The notes below the pieces were generated by a model. The model had not been told where the DNA came from, did not search any database, and saw only the letters and a program-made list of their open reading frames with translations. A program made the translations under genes and the position numbers. A DNA stretch of 64,000 nt from an uncultured Oscillospiraceae bacterium (GTDB lineage: Bacteria; Bacillota; Clostridia; Oscillospirales; Oscillospiraceae). Position 1 is the first letter of the stretch; every line of letters begins with the position of its first letter. The DNA lies in contig CANRDC010000002.1 of the NCBI GenBank assembly GCA_947629245.1, positions 62,001 through 126,000 on the forward strand. The letters run 5' to 3'. This document shows, one piece after another, positions 10,378-19,661 of the stretch.

Positions 10378-10863
10378 ATGGCTGACGAACAGACACCTGC
10401 ACCATCTCCTGAGAAGGAGGTAGAGACACAGCCTGCAAAGAAAAAAAGCAAGGGCGGAAGCATTGCTGCCATGATTATAGGCATCGTGCTCGTGGTGGCA
10501 GGGGTGTTTTCGTTCACCAACAATGAGGCGTTGAACGACGCACTTATAGAGGTCGGAGCCGGACAGACCGTCATGAATGTCGTGGAGCAATACCCACAGA
10601 CGAAGGACTGGGCCGTGAAATGCGCAGACATCATTGATGCTGCCATAGCGGCCCGGCAATCCAAGCCTGAGGAATTGTCTACCTTGATCTACGGAGCTGT
10701 CCAGGATTACACAGTACCTGGTCTCAAGAACTTGATTGAAGCTCTTGTGAACCAGATCAATACAGCCTATAAGACTTCAGAGAAAGAACAAGAGTACATC
10801 GATAAGCTGAAGCATCTCGTTACCGGTATACGAGATGGCGTGAGCGCATGTAGCGCTAAATAA
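10378..10863 (+). CDS. Small protein with one N-terminal transmembrane helix
   Basis: KKKSKGGSIAAMIIGIVLVVAGVFSF TM segment after a Lys-rich stretch. Confidence 0.5.
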   Translation: MADEQTPAPSPEKEVETQPAKKKSKGGSIAAMIIGIVLVVAGVFSFTNNEALNDALIEVGAGQTVMNVVEQYPQTKDWAVKCADIIDAAIAARQSKPEELSTLIYGAVQDYTVPGLKNLIEALVNQINTAYKTSEKEQEYIDKLKHLVTGIRDGVSACSAK

Positions 10864-10903
10864 AGCAGGTCCACTAGAATCTAGAAAATTCAGTTGAGAT
10901 CTC

Positions 10904-10940
10904 ACCTCCGCATCTTACCAGGTGCGGAGGTCTCATTTTT
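10904..10940 (+). terminator. Rho-independent terminator
   Basis: ACCTCCGCATC-TTACCA-GGTGCGGAGGT then CTCATTTTT. Confidence 0.8.
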
Positions 10941-10941
10941 G

Positions 10942-10970
10942 TTGACGATTGGTTCATACTTAGATAATAT
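10942..10970 (+). promoter_or_regulatory. Promoter TTGACG-N17-TAATAT, 6 nt before ATG 10977
   Basis: Direct reading; begins right after a terminator. Confidence 0.82.
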
Positions 10971-10976
10971 AAGGGC

Positions 10977-11294
10977 ATGGCACTCCTTAATGACGCGATA
11001 AATAGTAACTCTACGTATGTGCTTCTGACTCAGTCTAAAGAGAAGGAAGGCTACACAGATGCCGTACATAGAGAGATTTATGAGAAAACTTCTATCCATT
11101 GTCCCACCAAGGAAATAACTGTCCAGGTGAGCTTGAAAAAAGACCCTGACGAGACCACGGAAGATGATTGGCATGACGTAACCCCAACAGGCAAATTCGT
11201 CTGGATTGACTTCCCTGTGCGCTGGCTGCGTGCGAAGGGAGTAGGCGAGGAAGATGTCGTCTACATCCTGTCCGTAACATTTGGGATGGAGTAA
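10977..11294 (+). CDS. Hypothetical protein, 105 aa
   Basis: Own terminator-promoter pair upstream; ORF fills the gap before the beta' gene. Confidence 0.6.
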   Translation: MALLNDAINSNSTYVLLTQSKEKEGYTDAVHREIYEKTSIHCPTKEITVQVSLKKDPDETTEDDWHDVTPTGKFVWIDFPVRWLRAKGVGEEDVVYILSVTFGME

Positions 11295-11303
11295 TACACT
11301 CCT

Positions 11304-13571
11304 ATGAAAGCGATCTCCCTGCTGATCAATTCCTACCTCCCGGAGGACCTGAGGAATTACTCTGAGACGTACGACGTCAAGAGCATGAACAAAATCATGC
11401 ACGCCGTAGCGGAGAAGCACCCCGACAAGTTTGCCGAGATCACGAAGAAAATATCCGACCTCGGTAGAACTGCTTCTTATGTGCAGGGAGAGACGATCAC
11501 GCTGGATGACTTGGAGCCCGTGATCGACAAGGATAAAGTATTGGGAGATATGCAGGCCGAGATCAAGGCTCTGCCAAAGGACGAGAATTTCAAGCAGAGG
11601 AGACGAGAGATCTTCCAGAAGTACACCAACCTCATTGAGAAAACCACAGCGGATAATGCGCTAAAGAACAGGAACAACATAGCATTGTCCGTGATGTCCG
11701 GGGCACGTGGTAAGATGCCCCAACTGCGAGCCATGATCTCCCCGGTAGGAACATTCTCCGACTACAAGGGCGAGGTAATTGACGTGTACTCCAAGGAGTC
11801 ATTTGCTGACGGGATTCGACCGACAACATTTCTTGCGTCTACATACGGAAGTCGTTCAGCAGTAACTTCTACGAAAGTGGGCACGGCTAAAGGCGGCGAC
11901 CTCGCCAAGCAGTTTGCTTCATCTGCCGCCGATATGATTATCCGTAAGGAGGATTGTGGTACCAACAATGGCATAGCCCTTGACCCGGACGACCCATCCC
12001 TCAAAGGTCGCGTACTTGCCCAGGACGTAGATGGATTCAAGGCAGGCTCCTTTATTACTAGGGAGATGATGGCAACCCTCAAGAATGCCGGACACAAGTA
12101 TATCATGGCAAGATCTCCTATCACCTGTGGCTGTTCCGGCGGGCTCTGTGCCAAGTGTGTCGGCAAGATGTATAAGGGAGGAAAGTTGCCAAAAGTAGGG
12201 GATGCCGTAGGGCTCACGGCATCATCGACGACCATGGAACCAGTCACTCAGATGGCGCTCTGTCTCGTAGCCGGGACTAAGGTGAGACTTGCATCCGGTG
12301 GTTCCAAGTCTATCGAGAAGCTCAAGGTAGGTGATATGGTTGTGTCTGTGGATACAGATGGCAATATGACGCCAACGCCGGTACTGGATATCTTCACCAA
12401 CAAGAACGCCTTTGTCAGGGATTATTCCATAGAGGGGCCAGCAGGCAGATTCAAGGTAACTTGCTCCGAGAAGCACGAATTTCTCTCGTATGACGAAGAA
12501 GATTGTGTCGAGAATGAGAAGCGTCCCATACACATGTGCTACGTGAGCGGACTCCCTGTAGCGGTCATTAAGGACGACGGGCTCACGTGGTGTAAGATAG
12601 CAAAGGCCTCACGCGTCACCATGCAGACGGCTTACGACATCGAGATCGGTACATCGTCGCACCTTTTCCTCCTCTCCAATGGTCTTGTTACATCCAACTC
12701 CGCCAAGCATACGGCAGGCATGACCCAGGGTAAGAAGACCTATTCGGGGCTCGCCGTCATCCAGCAGTTCACCCAATCCCCCGAGAAGTTCAAGGATATC
12801 GGCGTTGTATCGGAGCTGGATGGCAAGGTCGAGAACATCGAAGAAGCTCCGCAGGGCGGCACCTATGTTACCGTAGGAGGAGAGAAGCACTACATCCCGG
12901 CCGGACATGAGGTCCAAGTGAAGCTTGGACAAGTTGTAGAAGCCGGGGACCAACTGGCCGAAGGATTGGTGGATGCGGAGGACATCGTACGTCTTAAGGG
13001 ATTGGGAGCCGGACGCAAGTACTACGCGGAACGTCTCAACAAGATCCTGGAGGACTCCGGGGCTAAGACAGACAAGCGGAATACTGAAATTCTAGCTAGA
13101 GCCGCTATTCGTCACGTCCGCATCAGCAACACCAATGGAATTGGCAACTATCTCCCGGATGATCTCGTAGACTATAGTGCCCTGCAAAGCACGTACAATC
13201 CGCCTGATGCTGTTCACAAGGCCACGAAGGAATCCATTGGAGGGTATTTAGCTAAACCGGCCATGCACTACACCGTAGGGACGCGTATCACGCCGAATGT
13301 GGCTAAGGACTTGGAGGAGCACCAATTTACCGACATTGATGTAACCCAACACGAGCCTGAGTTCACACCGGAGATGGTACGACTGAGAACAGCCTCTCAC
13401 ACGAACCCGGACTGGCTTGCATCGATGACAACTTCTTATCTCTCGCAGCAGCTCAATGAGTCTTCTACCAGGGGAGATGATACAAACGTGCTGGTCAACC
13501 CTGATTATCGTCCGAGAATTATGTACGGTGAAGGATTCGCCAAGAACGTAGGGGAGCAAGGTGTTTTCTAA
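11304..13571 (+). CDS. RNA polymerase beta' subunit, C-terminal half (bridge helix, trigger loop, Cys cluster), interrupted by an intein
   Basis: SGARGKMPQL; STYGSRSAVTSTKVGTAKGGDLAKQFASSAADMIIRKEDCGT (bridge helix region); SPITCGCSGGLCAKCVG (CxC-x4-CxxC); MEPVTQMAL/SAKHTAG (trigger loop, cf. GEPGTQLTMRTFHIGG). No NADFDGD motif. Confidence 0.88.
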   Translation: MKAISLLINSYLPEDLRNYSETYDVKSMNKIMHAVAEKHPDKFAEITKKISDLGRTASYVQGETITLDDLEPVIDKDKVLGDMQAEIKALPKDENFKQRRREIFQKYTNLIEKTTADNALKNRNNIALSVMSGARGKMPQLRAMISPVGTFSDYKGEVIDVYSKESFADGIRPTTFLASTYGSRSAVTSTKVGTAKGGDLAKQFASSAADMIIRKEDCGTNNGIALDPDDPSLKGRVLAQDVDGFKAGSFITREMMATLKNAGHKYIMARSPITCGCSGGLCAKCVGKMYKGGKLPKVGDAVGLTASSTTMEPVTQMALCLVAGTKVRLASGGSKSIEKLKVGDMVVSVDTDGNMTPTPVLDIFTNKNAFVRDYSIEGPAGRFKVTCSEKHEFLSYDEEDCVENEKRPIHMCYVSGLPVAVIKDDGLTWCKIAKASRVTMQTAYDIEIGTSSHLFLLSNGLVTSNSAKHTAGMTQGKKTYSGLAVIQQFTQSPEKFKDIGVVSELDGKVENIEEAPQGGTYVTVGGEKHYIPAGHEVQVKLGQVVEAGDQLAEGLVDAEDIVRLKGLGAGRKYYAERLNKILEDSGAKTDKRNTEILARAAIRHVRISNTNGIGNYLPDDLVDYSALQSTYNPPDAVHKATKESIGGYLAKPAMHYTVGTRITPNVAKDLEEHQFTDIDVTQHEPEFTPEMVRLRTASHTNPDWLASMTTSYLSQQLNESSTRGDDTNVLVNPDYRPRIMYGEGFAKNVGEQGVF
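12261..12698 (+). other. Mini-intein (146 aa) inserted in the beta' trigger loop
   Basis: Block A CLVAGTKVRLASGGSKSIEKLKVGD; block B AGRFKVTCSEKHEFLS; blocks F/G TAYDIEIGTSSHLFLLSNGLVTSN then S. Too short for a homing endonuclease. Confidence 0.9.
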
Positions 13572-13575
13572 AGTA

Positions 13576-13604
13576 GTGACAAGAGCTAAAACATAAGCTA
13601 TAAT
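13576..13604 (+). promoter_or_regulatory. Promoter GTGACA-N17-TATAAT, 6 nt before ATG 13611
   Basis: Direct reading. Confidence 0.8.
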
Positions 13605-13610
13605 AGGTTC

Positions 13611-14642
13611 ATGCAGCCAGAGGTTGACAGATTTCTGAAATACGCTACTCCTAGGATCAATTATATCTACGAGCAGGATTTTGATGGCATGACAAAAGAA
13701 GCTGCCCCGTTGTGGCTTCTTAAATTTTTGGCCAAAAGTCGTAAAGCATTGAATCTTGGACGTAGAGCGGTACCTGTAGTTCCTAATAAAGGGCTTGAAG
13801 GTGTAGCAAAAGCAGTACGAGATTCAGCAGCTACGAGACATGCAGCACAAACCGCTAAACGCGTGGCGGAAGCTAACGCATTGGCGGCAGCAGGTAAAGC
13901 TCCCGGAGCATTTACTGCGGTAGGAAAGAATCTTGGGCTGAACTTCCTCAAAGGTCTTTACGACTGGACCGTTGACATCCCGGCGGACATGATCAAGCGC
14001 ATAGGTCGTTGGATGGGGGCTAATGGCAAGATTGTTGACGGAAAGTTTATTCGTGGTGTAGCATCGCGCGGGGATAACTTAGGAAGCAAGATTTACGACT
14101 TTGGATATAATCTGCGGAACAATATCTTACGTGGATCAAAGATCGATTCTGCACTTCGTGCCAGTCAGAAGAATATGATTTTGGCAGGCATTGATCCTGC
14201 GCATGCTAAAACGATCGGTCGTATCGGCAAGATAGGAGGCGGTGGCGCTGTACTCGGTCTTGGTATGGCTCCTGCATTTTTGCCTGAGGATCACCCATTA
14301 TCTGTAGCAGGTAATGTCGTTAGTCTTCCGTTTGAGTACTTCCATCCGCTAGGGATCGGCATGAAAGCTGTCGGATGGGGAATGGATAAGATGAAGCAGA
14401 CGGCATTTGACTCTGCGGCTCAAGCTGCTTACCAGACGCAGGACCAGATCATGCAGGGTCTGCAAGATTCAGGACGTATGGGGCACATTGGCGGACTTAT
14501 TTCTCCTGAGTTCTATGCTAACCAAGCCCGTCAGAAGGTCATGGATGCTATGAAGCAGCAGTTTGCTGAGCAAGCGGCAGGACTCGGTGTAAAGAACACC
14601 TTTGAACAGCTCGTCAACCAGTATCAAAACAACGTACAATAA
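13611..14642 (+). CDS. Hypothetical head-region protein
   Basis: 343 aa; phi-x-K-x-A sites (FLKYA, MTKEA) near the N-terminus; promoter directly upstream. Confidence 0.45.
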   Translation: MQPEVDRFLKYATPRINYIYEQDFDGMTKEAAPLWLLKFLAKSRKALNLGRRAVPVVPNKGLEGVAKAVRDSAATRHAAQTAKRVAEANALAAAGKAPGAFTAVGKNLGLNFLKGLYDWTVDIPADMIKRIGRWMGANGKIVDGKFIRGVASRGDNLGSKIYDFGYNLRNNILRGSKIDSALRASQKNMILAGIDPAHAKTIGRIGKIGGGGAVLGLGMAPAFLPEDHPLSVAGNVVSLPFEYFHPLGIGMKAVGWGMDKMKQTAFDSAAQAAYQTQDQIMQGLQDSGRMGHIGGLISPEFYANQARQKVMDAMKQQFAEQAAGLGVKNTFEQLVNQYQNNVQ

Positions 14643-14651
14643 TCTTAAGCT

Positions 14652-17261
14652 ATGGGTTACTTCGACACAGATTGGAAAAAGATGGCAGCGATGACTGCCA
14701 CGAGCGATAGCGACATCGAGAAGGCATTTGCCGACCAGGCGGCTGGCTTTGTGGAGAACAAGCTGCCCGACCTGATGAAAGGCGACTACCAGATCGGCTT
14801 CGAGGTCGTGAAGAAGAACGACGAGAATACACGCATGGTAGGTATCTTCGCCTTCAAGGTGGACAACTCCCTCCTCTTCGCCCCGGTGTTCTTCCTCAAT
14901 GGCGAGATCAAAGGGCCGTTGCTCTATCGCACTGATACCAAGACCTTCGTACCGGCCACTAAGGAATGGTCCGCCTACCTTGTTTCCTCCTTGGAAAGAG
15001 CAGAGGGCCAGATGTCGCCGAAGTCAGACCGCAGGAAGTACCCGCCACTCGTGCAGATGAACCAGATCAACATGACGCCGGGTACACAGAAGAAAGCAAG
15101 CTGCGACACCTCGTCGTTTGAGGTGAACGTGCGAGAACATAAGGGAATACCCCACACCATTCCCAATGGCACCTGCGTGGTGAAGCTGGACATCAACCAC
15201 CCGACGGAGAAAGCGAAGTGGAATGATCGCCTCCCCGACGGTAAGAGCGTGCTTACCATCACCACTCCCGGTGATGGTTGCCTGCACTGCCGTGTAAAGG
15301 AGGCTGAGTTCCTCTTTACTAAGAAGGACGCGGAGTTCTTCAAGGAGGCTACCTCATTCGATCAATCGGTTGCTATCTCCGACGAGACAGGCGATACCTG
15401 GTATGAAATGGGACCGCTGCAAGCAAATCTCTTGCGCCACAGGTTTTTCGAGAACATCGAGAAGGAAGCCGCCATGGATTGGGACCAGGTCATGGACACC
15501 ATGGAGTGGCCAGTGAAGAGCGCTCACCTCATTAAGGACTTCCTTCTGGAGCCGGACTATGGCAAACCGGCGGCGGAGGCTATCATCAAGGCAGCGAGCG
15601 ATAATTACGAGTTCGCCGAGATGCTCACCTCCATCTACGGAGCTCCGGAGAACTTCATCCCTGAGAACTTCAACGTAACGGAGAAGAGCGCCTCTGCTGA
15701 TACTATTGGCGAGGTTGGAATCGTCAATGACATTGACATCTTCACTAAGGCAGCAGCAGCTACCGGAGAGCAGATAGAAATCCCAGGGGATTTTTATAAG
15801 GACGGCTTCTTCATGTACGACACGCGTATGCCGGACTCCAAGTCTGTCGTATACCGTCACGACCCGAGCACCGTACAGATGGTCGAGGAGCCGGGTCTCT
15901 ACTCCATTGTTAAGGATAACGGTGAGTGGGAGGACAATGTTCTCATCCTGCCTTATGCTAAGGACAACCCCTTCAAGAACACAGATGGATTCCACGAGAT
16001 CTGGGATTCTGACAAGAAGTCCCCGTACAAGGTAGCCATCAAGGGCAATAAGGTAGCGAAGGTAGAGAAACTCCTCGGCATTCGTACAGGTGATGTATCC
16101 GACGCTGACGGATTGCTTTCCTCCATCGGAACGGATAGCCCGTACCTCATCATGCTGGACGGCAAAGCTTACGGACCATTCCTCGGCTACGACCGCAGCG
16201 AGGCTGACGGCATTACCTACATCAAGCTGGACAAGGAGACCCTTTGTGGAAGTATCTACAAGAATAAGAAGTCTCCATATCATGCTCGGTCCATCACTAT
16301 CAATCCGAACATCGACAAGTCTGACCTGCACGAGAACCTAATTGGCAACGACGCGAAGTTCATCCGCCTGGGCGTCTCCAAGGAAGAGGCTGACAAGTAC
16401 GACCCGGAGATGAAGAAGATCGAGCTATCCAACCTTGAAGGCCTTGCTGAAGGTGACGGAGCCCTGACCAACTTCATCTTTGACAAATGGAAGCTGCCGA
16501 AGGTCGCCGTAACCCGCACACTGAAGGACGGAGTGAAGGCTACCTACCAGACAGAAGCGCTGGGTGAAAAGTCCGCCTCCATGAACAAGAGATCCATGAT
16601 GGTGAAGCTGGCCGTTGACCTGCGGATCAACGCTAACGACGCCTACGACATTATCGACGAGGCAGATCGTACCGGCCGCTGCGAGTTTATCCTTGAGCCT
16701 CATGAGAAGATCGCTTCTCGCCTGCACCTTATTGATACTCCTCAATTCCAGGACGACTTTGACCCGGAGCAGGGAGTGACTCTCTCCCCGGTGCAGACCT
16801 TCCGTATCGGCATCCACGGAGATCAGAACTTCGAGCCCGCATCATCCATCGGCGACATGGTGAATCCCACTAGTCTCACTGGGCTTCCGGATACGACCGT
16901 GATCGGAACTGCGCCTGAAGAGCTGCGTGCGCTTGCCGACACCTACAAGCTGCCTAATGTCTTTGAGCACGGAGTCGTAGGAACCCTTGCTAACACCTTC
17001 AACGCTATTGCTCTCGTGGACAAGTATGTGGCGAAGGTGGAAGACGGCGTGGACGCTCTGGGGCGTATCAAGTTCCTCATCCACTGGTGCCCGAATGACT
17101 TCATCCGTGCCTATGGTTCGGACGACATGGCCAACATGGAGGCACAGGTGGATGCCAACTTTATCGCCCTCGGCGGATTGCTGCTGGACCTGTTGAAGAA
17201 GACAGAGCGCCAGCGTCGCGGCGAGGATCCTGCACAATCGGATGAGGAGAAGTCCAAGTAA
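14652..17261 (+). CDS. Large hypothetical virion protein (869 aa)
   Basis: Long ORF in head cluster; many phi-x-K-x-A sites; no family recognised. Confidence 0.45.
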   Translation: MGYFDTDWKKMAAMTATSDSDIEKAFADQAAGFVENKLPDLMKGDYQIGFEVVKKNDENTRMVGIFAFKVDNSLLFAPVFFLNGEIKGPLLYRTDTKTFVPATKEWSAYLVSSLERAEGQMSPKSDRRKYPPLVQMNQINMTPGTQKKASCDTSSFEVNVREHKGIPHTIPNGTCVVKLDINHPTEKAKWNDRLPDGKSVLTITTPGDGCLHCRVKEAEFLFTKKDAEFFKEATSFDQSVAISDETGDTWYEMGPLQANLLRHRFFENIEKEAAMDWDQVMDTMEWPVKSAHLIKDFLLEPDYGKPAAEAIIKAASDNYEFAEMLTSIYGAPENFIPENFNVTEKSASADTIGEVGIVNDIDIFTKAAAATGEQIEIPGDFYKDGFFMYDTRMPDSKSVVYRHDPSTVQMVEEPGLYSIVKDNGEWEDNVLILPYAKDNPFKNTDGFHEIWDSDKKSPYKVAIKGNKVAKVEKLLGIRTGDVSDADGLLSSIGTDSPYLIMLDGKAYGPFLGYDRSEADGITYIKLDKETLCGSIYKNKKSPYHARSITINPNIDKSDLHENLIGNDAKFIRLGVSKEEADKYDPEMKKIELSNLEGLAEGDGALTNFIFDKWKLPKVAVTRTLKDGVKATYQTEALGEKSASMNKRSMMVKLAVDLRINANDAYDIIDEADRTGRCEFILEPHEKIASRLHLIDTPQFQDDFDPEQGVTLSPVQTFRIGIHGDQNFEPASSIGDMVNPTSLTGLPDTTVIGTAPEELRALADTYKLPNVFEHGVVGTLANTFNAIALVDKYVAKVEDGVDALGRIKFLIHWCPNDFIRAYGSDDMANMEAQVDANFIALGGLLLDLLKKTERQRRGEDPAQSDEEKSK

Positions 17262-17281
17262 AGAGTGCAAAAGTTCATTGT

Positions 17282-18304
17282 ATGCGGGCGGATACGATAG
17301 CTAAGCTAGCGTGGTACATGCCTCCGAACAAGGCAAAAGCTGGAAACTATGTGTTATCGGACGAGCTTGGAATCGACGAGAAACGCGCCCGCGAGATTAT
17401 GCATTATGCATACTGTCACAAGAACTTGCACTTCGGATGGGACTTTGTAAAGCATCTTGTTAATACGCCGGGAGCTACATTTCCGGCGTTTTTGCATGGT
17501 CAAGATCTATTTCTTTGGCGCGCATACAAATTCCTGCAAGGTTACTATGATCCTGTGATAGCAGGAGCTATTTCTTACACATCATCAGGCTATTCAAAGC
17601 TTCGCAGGGATCTTAACAGCATGCTGGTTTCTCCGCAAACTGAAGAATACCAGGTAACGCTGGACAAAGACAAGCAGAAGAAGGAATTGCCGCTGTGTCC
17701 GGAGATGGGTAAGACGATATCGAGCGTATACCTCGATGTGGCCGCCAACTTCGGGCTACCATTAGGAAACGTTATTGCCTATGAAAAACTCTTCTACAAC
17801 GTGGTCGACCGTAGGGCCGACCATGCCTTTATAGCCAACATCGTCTACCCGGAAGGACGCTGGGTAGAAGCGATGGCAGATTATATGGAAAAAGTAACAG
17901 CAGAAGAATTCACTATGAGAGCAGCATATAACAACAGACCTGAGGTTGCACTATACCTGATGGGTATAGTCAATGTACATCCATTCGTCAACTACGATGA
18001 AACATCGGGATCCAAGGAATTGGACAAGAGATTTATGCAGGACGGCATCCTTTACGCAGCTGCCGGGTTGCAGAACTCTGAAAATTGCATGCCGATCAAG
18101 AATGCTCGACTGTCAATCCAAGCCGGGAAGATGGGCAATGGGGAGCAGCAGAATGCGGGCACCACGACTACACTGGCTGATGCTATGCGTGATGCAGCTA
18201 TCCATGTCAGTGAGCTGAAGGCTCGTGCCCAAGTGAATGCACAGCTGATGGATACCTACGATATCCCAGCCAATGTAACGCTTGAACTACCGCAAAAACC
18301 TTGA
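17282..18304 (+). CDS. Hypothetical head-region protein
   Basis: 340 aa ORF, collinear with neighbours. Confidence 0.45.
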   Translation: MRADTIAKLAWYMPPNKAKAGNYVLSDELGIDEKRAREIMHYAYCHKNLHFGWDFVKHLVNTPGATFPAFLHGQDLFLWRAYKFLQGYYDPVIAGAISYTSSGYSKLRRDLNSMLVSPQTEEYQVTLDKDKQKKELPLCPEMGKTISSVYLDVAANFGLPLGNVIAYEKLFYNVVDRRADHAFIANIVYPEGRWVEAMADYMEKVTAEEFTMRAAYNNRPEVALYLMGIVNVHPFVNYDETSGSKELDKRFMQDGILYAAAGLQNSENCMPIKNARLSIQAGKMGNGEQQNAGTTTTLADAMRDAAIHVSELKARAQVNAQLMDTYDIPANVTLELPQKP

Positions 18305-18310
18305 TATAAT
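18282..18310 (+). promoter_or_regulatory. Promoter TTGAAC-N17-TATAAT
   Basis: Direct reading; 14 nt to ATG 18325. Confidence 0.7.
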
Positions 18311-18324
18311 TGGGTCAACGAGCC

Positions 18325-19659
18325 ATGACACAACAGCAACAGATCGAACTCTTGTCGTCCATCATGCCGGAGATCAATGACACCCATGATCCGAAGGGTG
18401 TTATGCTCAAATGTGCCAAGAAGCACAACCTCTCCCCAGCACAGTTGGAAAAGCTTGGGCATGTGTATAACACGGCGAAAACTCTTGTAGGCCTTGAGAA
18501 GCAAGCACATCGAGGAGATTCATTCTCCATTGTGGATGTACCTGAAATGGTCGCAGAATACACGGACTTTGACCCGAGCAAAGCAGTGACGCATAATTCC
18601 AGCGGGGTACACAAGTCAGTGAATAAGTTGATGAAGTATGCGAGTTTTTCTGTTCCTGCAGCTAACAAAAAGTTGCCTTCTGTGCTGGATGGTCTGTTGA
18701 AGAGCAGCATGCCTGTGGAAGTACAGGACGAAGGTGAAGGCAATCAGAATACTGAGATTGATCTTTCAGGCATCAAGTACGGGGACAAATTGTTCAAGAG
18801 CGCTTCTGCTTCTACGGCTTACGTACAGGAACAATTTCGTGCTGTGGCTGAGGACGCCCGTGAGGCCATGACCACTGCCGCCTACAATGCCCGGGATGCA
18901 GTACGATCTGTTTATGACAAGTTGTTGAAGAGTGCTAACAAGCATGAGACTTGGCGAGAAATGGTCGAGGACATGGATGACCGCGAAGCTGATCGTGTCA
19001 AGACGGCTTCCATCAGCCACTATATCGAATCGCATCTTGAATATGATCACAATATGCGTGTGGCGCATGTGGATCTGGAGAAGAGGGCAGGCAAGAGAAG
19101 CATTGCCAGAGACCGCCATGGAATCTATGAAGTGATGGACGAGCTTGATGTATGTTCTGATATGTTCAAAGAAGCTAAGGCACTTTATGACGCTATGACT
19201 GCCAAGGAACAGGAGCCAGTCATCACGGAGAAAGAAGCTGCGGCGCTAGTGAATGCTATCCAGGTGGCAAGCCCAAGCAGCATCCAGAGCGGAGCTGAGG
19301 CGGCGGCAGACGTTGTAGGTCTTGCTACAGGAGCTGATGAAGCTAAGAAGACAGAGAAACGCCGCGCTGAGGCTAAGATGACGGCTGCGCGTCAGGCAGC
19401 TCTCCAGCAGCTGATATTGTCAGACCCTGTGATTGCAGAGGCTGACCCTTACGAAGTGGAGGACATCTATAACACCGTGTCTTCTCTGAACGACACCATC
19501 GCCAGCGATCCCAAACTACTTGGCCCGGTGATCAAAGAATCTTTGCAGTATAAGTCTATTCCGATCCAAATGCTCAAGGACATCATAGCCGTTGATAAAG
19601 ATCGTCAGCAGGCTGTGAAGTACAAGTTGGAAGCAGAAGATCTCAAATACAAGAAGTAA
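18325..19659 (+). CDS. Hypothetical inner-head/processed protein
   Basis: Alpha-helical, nine K-x-A sites; ATG 18325 preferred to the TTG at 18310, which overlaps the -10 box. Confidence 0.45.
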   Translation: MTQQQQIELLSSIMPEINDTHDPKGVMLKCAKKHNLSPAQLEKLGHVYNTAKTLVGLEKQAHRGDSFSIVDVPEMVAEYTDFDPSKAVTHNSSGVHKSVNKLMKYASFSVPAANKKLPSVLDGLLKSSMPVEVQDEGEGNQNTEIDLSGIKYGDKLFKSASASTAYVQEQFRAVAEDAREAMTTAAYNARDAVRSVYDKLLKSANKHETWREMVEDMDDREADRVKTASISHYIESHLEYDHNMRVAHVDLEKRAGKRSIARDRHGIYEVMDELDVCSDMFKEAKALYDAMTAKEQEPVITEKEAAALVNAIQVASPSSIQSGAEAAADVVGLATGADEAKKTEKRRAEAKMTAARQAALQQLILSDPVIAEADPYEVEDIYNTVSSLNDTIASDPKLLGPVIKESLQYKSIPIQMLKDIIAVDKDRQQAVKYKLEAEDLKYKK

Positions 19660-19661
19660 CA

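Noticed and set aside
15354-16331. 325-aa minus-strand ORF opposite the 869-aa head-region gene
   Set aside because: Antisense shadow produced by codon bias; the plus-strand gene has coherent composition and K-x-A sites.
18310-18324. TTG start of the 18310 ORF
   Set aside because: Overlaps the TATAAT box; ATG 18325 preferred.
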